A DNA stretch of 64,000 nucleotides, taken from NCBI RefSeq assembly GCF_036240795.1, contig NZ_CP108454.1:6012001-6076000 (forward strand), read 5' to 3'. Shown here piece by piece: positions 60,767-64,000 of this stretch; position 1 is the first letter of the stretch; every line of letters starts with the position of its first letter. The DNA is from Streptomyces sp. NBC_01268. Lineage in GTDB: Bacteria; Actinomycetota; Actinomycetes; Streptomycetales; Streptomycetaceae. Position numbers and translations under genes: made by a program. The notes below the pieces were generated by a model that saw only the letters and a program-made list of their open reading frames with translations, had not been told where the DNA came from and searched no databases.

Positions 60767-62017
60767 ATGAGCGACCGCCCCTCTCCTCTCGCCGACCCGC
60801 ACATCGCCTTCGACGTGTCCACCGGACGCCGCGACATCGTCGTGCTCGGCTCCACCGGGTCCATCGGCACCCAGGCCATCGACCTGGTCCTGCGCAACCC
60901 CGACCGGTTCCGGGTCACCGCCCTCGCCGCGTCCGGCGGCCGGATCGGACTGCTCGCCGAGCAGGCGCACCGGCTGCGGGTCGGCGCGGTCGCGGTGGCC
61001 CGCGAGGAGGCGCTGCCCGAGCTGCGCGAGGCGCTGACCGCGCTGTACGGCTCCGAGCCGCTGCCGGAGCTGCTCGCCGGCCCCGACGCCGCCACCCGGC
61101 TCGCCGCGTCGCCCTGCCACACCGTCCTCAACGGCATCACCGGCTCCATCGGCCTGGCGCCCACGCTCGCCGCCCTGGAGGCCGGACGCACCCTCGCGCT
61201 CGCCAACAAGGAGTCGCTGATCGTCGGCGGCCCGCTGGTGAAGGCGCTGGCCAAGCCCGGCCAGATCATCCCCGTCGACTCCGAGCACGCGGCCCTCTTC
61301 CAGGCGCTCGCCGCCGGCACCCGCGACGACGTCCGCAAGCTGGTCGTCACCGCCTCCGGAGGCCCCTTCCGCGGCCGCACCCGGGCCGAGCTGGAAGGCG
61401 TGACCCGCGAGGACGCGCTGGCGCACCCGACCTGGGCCATGGGCCCGGTGATCACGGTCAACAGCGCGACCCTGGTCAACAAGGGCCTGGAGGTCATCGA
61501 GGCCCACCTGCTCTACGACATCCCGTTCGACCGCATCGAGGTCGTCGTCCACCCCCAGTCGTACGTCCACTCGATGGTCGAGTTCACGGACGGCTCGACG
61601 CTCGCCCAGGCCACCCCGCCGGACATGGGCGGCCCGATCGCCATCGGCATCGGCTGGCCCGAGCGGGTCCCCGACGCGGCCCCCTCCTTCGACTGGTCCA
61701 AGGCCTCCACCTGGGAGTTCTTCCCCCTCGACAACGAGGCCTTCCCCTCGGTCGACCTGGCCCGCCACGTCGGCGAGCTCGGCGGCACCGCCCCCGCCGT
61801 CTTCAACGCCGCCAACGAGGAGTGCGTGGACGCCTTCCTCGCCGGAAGGCTGCCGTTCAACGGAATCATGGATACGGTCACCCGAGTCGTCACCGAGCAC
61901 GGCACCCCGGACCGGGGAACCTCGCTCACGGTGTCGGACGTCCTGGAAGCGGAGACCTGGGCAAGGGCCCGGGCCCGGGAACTCGCGGCGAAGGCAATCG
62001 CGGAGGCGCGCGCATGA
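60767..62017 (+). CDS. dxr: 1-deoxy-D-xylulose 5-phosphate reductoisomerase
   Basis: It is the second enzyme of the MEP isoprenoid pathway, converting DXP to MEP with NADPH. Motifs are [15 protein letters not shown] for [30 protein letters not shown] and ASGGPFRGR, and [18 protein letters not shown]. The length of 416 is normal. ATG 60767 is preferred over 60758 from the family N-terminus; AAGAAT at 60754-60759 may be the minus-10 of a leaderless mRNA. It overlaps rseP (ATGA). Confidence 0.95.
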   Translation: MSDRPSPLADPHIAFDVSTGRRDIVVLGSTGSIGTQAIDLVLRNPDRFRVTALAASGGRIGLLAEQAHRLRVGAVAVAREEALPELREALTALYGSEPLPELLAGPDAATRLAASPCHTVLNGITGSIGLAPTLAALEAGRTLALANKESLIVGGPLVKALAKPGQIIPVDSEHAALFQALAAGTRDDVRKLVVTASGGPFRGRTRAELEGVTREDALAHPTWAMGPVITVNSATLVNKGLEVIEAHLLYDIPFDRIEVVVHPQSYVHSMVEFTDGSTLAQATPPDMGGPIAIGIGWPERVPDAAPSFDWSKASTWEFFPLDNEAFPSVDLARHVGELGGTAPAVFNAANEECVDAFLAGRLPFNGIMDTVTRVVTEHGTPDRGTSLTVSDVLEAETWARARARELAAKAIAEARA

Positions 62018-63318
62018 CCGTTCTCTTGTACGTACTGGGCCTGGTGCTGTTCGCCTTCGGCCTGCTCGTCTCCATCGCCTGGCACGAGCTCGGCCACCTC
62101 TCCACGGCCAAGCTGTTCGGCATCCGCGTGCCCCAGTACATGGTCGGCTTCGGCCCCACCATCTGGTCCCGCAAGAAGGGCGAGACCGAGTACGGCTTCA
62201 AGGCGATCCCCGCCGGCGGCTACATCCGCATGATCGGCATGTTCCCGCCCGGCAAGGACGGCAGGATCGAGGCCCGCTCGACCTCCCCGTGGCGCTCCAT
62301 GATCGAGGACGCCCGCGAGGCCTCCTTCGAGGAGCTCCAGCCCGGGGACGAGGACCGGCTCTTCTACACGCGCAAGCCGTGGAAGCGCGTCATCGTGATG
62401 TTCGCCGGACCGTTCATGAACCTGGTCCTGGCCGTCGCGCTCTTCTTCGGCAGCGCCATGGCCATCGGCTTCGAGGCCCAGACCACCAAGGTGGCCGGCG
62501 TCCAGAAGTGCGTCATCCCGCAGTCCACCAAGCGCGAGGCCTGCCAGACCGGCGACCCGGTCTCGCCCGCCTTCGCCGCCGGCCTGAAGCAGGGCGACCG
62601 GATCCTCGCCTTCAACGGCACCCCCGTCGAGGACTGGAACACCCTCTCCGACCACATCCGCGACACCATCGGCCCCGCCACCATCACCGTCCAGCGCGGC
62701 GACCAGCGGATCGACCTGCACCCCACCCTCATCAAGAACGAGGTCTACAAGAAGGACGCCGACGGACGCGTCGTCCAGCCGCTGCAGACGGTCCCCGCCG
62801 GCTACCTGGGCTTCGCCTCCAAGACCGAGGTCACGCCGCTGACCTTCGGCCAGTCCGTCACCCGGATGTCCGACCAGCTGCAGGCCGGCGTCGAGTCCGT
62901 CATCGCGCTGCCCGGCAAGATCCCCGCCCTGTGGGACGCCGCCTTCGGCGGCGGCGAGCGCGCGCAGGACTCGCCGGTCGGCGTCGTCGGCGCCGCCCGC
63001 ATCAGCGGCGAGCTGATGACCGTCGACGCGCCGCCCCAGACGATCCTCGTCTGGTTCATGAACCTGCTGGTCATGTTCAACGTGTCGCTGTTCCTGTTCA
63101 ACATGCTCCCGCTGCTCCCGCTCGACGGCGGCCACATCGCCGGCGCCCTGTGGGAGTCGATCCGCCGCCACACCGCGCGGATCTTCCGGCGCCCCGACCC
63201 GGGCCCCTTCGACGTGGCCAAGCTGATGCCGGCCGCCTACGTCGTGGCAGGCGTGTTCGTCTGCTTCACGCTGCTCGTCCTCGTCGCCGACATCGTCAAT
63301 CCGGTGAAGCTGACCTGA
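62014..63318 (+). CDS. rseP: Site-2 membrane metalloprotease (RseP family)
   Basis: This intramembrane zinc protease cuts anti-sigma factors or other membrane proteins. The zinc motif HELGH lies in the first membrane segment ([16 protein letters not shown]), a PDZ domain is seen around [19 protein letters not shown], and the third zinc ligand is in [12 protein letters not shown]. The length of 434 residues is normal for the actinobacterial form. It overlaps dxr by four bases, the usual dxr-rseP-ispG order. Confidence 0.95.
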   Translation: MTVLLYVLGLVLFAFGLLVSIAWHELGHLSTAKLFGIRVPQYMVGFGPTIWSRKKGETEYGFKAIPAGGYIRMIGMFPPGKDGRIEARSTSPWRSMIEDAREASFEELQPGDEDRLFYTRKPWKRVIVMFAGPFMNLVLAVALFFGSAMAIGFEAQTTKVAGVQKCVIPQSTKREACQTGDPVSPAFAAGLKQGDRILAFNGTPVEDWNTLSDHIRDTIGPATITVQRGDQRIDLHPTLIKNEVYKKDADGRVVQPLQTVPAGYLGFASKTEVTPLTFGQSVTRMSDQLQAGVESVIALPGKIPALWDAAFGGGERAQDSPVGVVGAARISGELMTVDAPPQTILVWFMNLLVMFNVSLFLFNMLPLLPLDGGHIAGALWESIRRHTARIFRRPDPGPFDVAKLMPAAYVVAGVFVCFTLLVLVADIVNPVKLT

Positions 63319-63319
63319 G

Positions 63320-63355
63320 CCGCACGCGGCCGGAACCCGTGCGGTGTCCGGCCGC
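63320..63355 (+). other. Two mutually exclusive hairpins between rseP and ispG
   Basis: CCGCAC/GTGCGG (63320-63325 with 63339-63344) and GCGGCCGG/CCGGCCGC (63326-63333 with 63348-63355) interlock, so only one can form at a time. A pseudoknot is also possible. TAATCT at 63371-63376 just downstream may be an ispG minus-10. Confidence 0.5.
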
Positions 63356-63421
63356 CCGCCCGCGGGGCGGTAATCTCGAAGACCTGAGCCCGATGAACCA
63401 CACCCTGGGGTTGTACAGCTG

Positions 63422-64000
63422 ATGACCGCCATCTCTCTCGGAATGCCGTCCGTCCCGACCAAGCTGGCCGAACGGCGCAAGAGCCGCCAGATCCAGGTCG
63501 GATCGGTGGCCGTCGGCGGCGACGCCCCCGTGTCGGTGCAGTCCATGACGACCACCCGCACCTCGGACATCGGCGCCACGCTCCAGCAGATCGCCGAGCT
63601 CACCGCCTCCGGCTGCCAGATCGTGCGCGTGGCCTGCCCGACCCAGGACGACGCCGACGCCCTCGCGACCATCGCGAAGAAGTCGCAGATCCCGGTCATC
63701 GCCGACATCCACTTCCAGCCGAAGTACGTGTTCGCCGCGATCGACGCCGGCTGCGCCGCGGTCCGCGTCAACCCGGGCAACATCAAGCAGTTCGACGACA
63801 AGGTCAAGGAGATCGCCAAGGCGGCCTCCGAGACCCGGACCCCGATCCGCATCGGCGTCAACGCCGGCTCCCTCGACGCCCGCCTGCTCGCGAAGTACGG
63901 CAAGGCCACCCCCGAGGCGCTCGTCGAGTCCGCCCTCTGGGAGGCCTCCCTCTTCGAGGAGCACGGCTTCGGCGACATCAAGATCTCGGTCAAGCACAAC
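63422..64000 (+). CDS. ispG: 4-hydroxy-3-methylbut-2-enyl diphosphate synthase, 3' end cut
   Basis: The seventh-step MEP pathway enzyme reduces MEcPP to HMBPP with an iron-sulfur cluster. The first 193 residues are present and end at the window edge. They show [58 protein letters not shown] and RVNPGNI, all diagnostic of IspG. The cluster cysteines lie in the missing C-terminal part. It is downstream of dxr and rseP as in other Streptomyces. Confidence 0.95.
   Translation, partial: MTAISLGMPSVPTKLAERRKSRQIQVGSVAVGGDAPVSVQSMTTTRTSDIGATLQQIAELTASGCQIVRVACPTQDDADALATIAKKSQIPVIADIHFQPKYVFAAIDAGCAAVRVNPGNIKQFDDKVKEIAKAASETRTPIRIGVNAGSLDARLLAKYGKATPEALVESALWEASLFEEHGFGDIKISVKHN

Noticed and set aside
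61513..63999. An 828-codon minus-strand frame at the right end
   Set aside because: It runs opposite dxr, rseP and ispG, all clearly coding on the plus strand, and has no recognisable domain.

Overview
The window is chromosomal DNA from a Streptomyces species or a very close actinomycete. The evidence is the very high G+C content with G/C-rich third codon positions, frequent GTG starts, a tandem cluster of type I signal peptidases, the sporulation sigma factor WhiG beside rpsB-tsf-pyrH-frr-cdsA, and DasR-type boxes in front of a chitinase gene. Gene order looks like conserved Streptomyces core chromosome. I saw no transposase, integrase, tRNA, rRNA, CRISPR array or prophage block.

Layout. 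Positions 1-3380 hold the end of a signal peptidase operon (sipX, sipY) and a second unit starting with sipZ (sipZ, a NUDIX hydrolase, a DUF2469 protein). Positions 3511-8852 hold a DNA-handling group (yraN-yifB-dprA, coupled by overlapping start and stop codons), whiG, a TetR regulator and an M23 peptidase that overlaps the TetR gene tail to tail. Positions 9107-13652 are translation and envelope housekeeping genes (rpsB, tsf, pyrH, frr, cdsA). After an MFS transporter and rlmN comes a thiamine importer (thiBPQ) behind a TPP riboswitch at about 16678-16772. Positions 20699-24817 encode, on the minus strand, a membrane protein, a LOG-type protein and an unusual ABC transporter.

From 25043 to 56853 the dominant theme is polyamine and GABA metabolism. 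It comprises a class III aminotransferase, an Lrp/AsnC regulator, an aminobutyraldehyde dehydrogenase, a lone PotD-like lipoprotein, then a second dehydrogenase with a full potDABC importer and a PuuB-like flavin oxidase, then gabT, a PucR regulator and a further aldehyde dehydrogenase. Together they can import putrescine or spermidine and convert it through 4-aminobutyraldehyde and GABA to succinate semialdehyde. Interleaved are a serine hydrolase, a two-component system fused by overlaps to a methyltransferase and a phosphodiesterase gene, an adenosine-deaminase family gene that is probably the menaquinone-pathway aminodeoxyfutalosine deaminase, a NADAR protein, a GH18 chitinase, a PAP2 phosphatase and an orphan VirD4/TraG-like ATPase.

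The right end (57036-64000) holds a small monooxygenase, a long acyl-CoA dehydrogenase, an EPSP-synthase paralogue with an altered PEP loop, and the conserved dxr-rseP-ispG cluster, the last gene being cut by the window edge.

I did not find a convincing wholly new biological system. The best leads are small: a perfect CRP-type palindrome plus a Shine-Dalgarno-burying hairpin before an orphan gene (44888-45004), a 9-bp tandem repeat that repeats the stop codon of a transporter gene (15409-15462), a 15-bp perfect inverted repeat inside a PAP2 reading frame (47898-47937), the orphan coupling-protein-like ATPase (49744-52227), and the EPSP synthase with Ala in place of the glyphosate-contact Gly. 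Promoter and hairpin calls are by eye.
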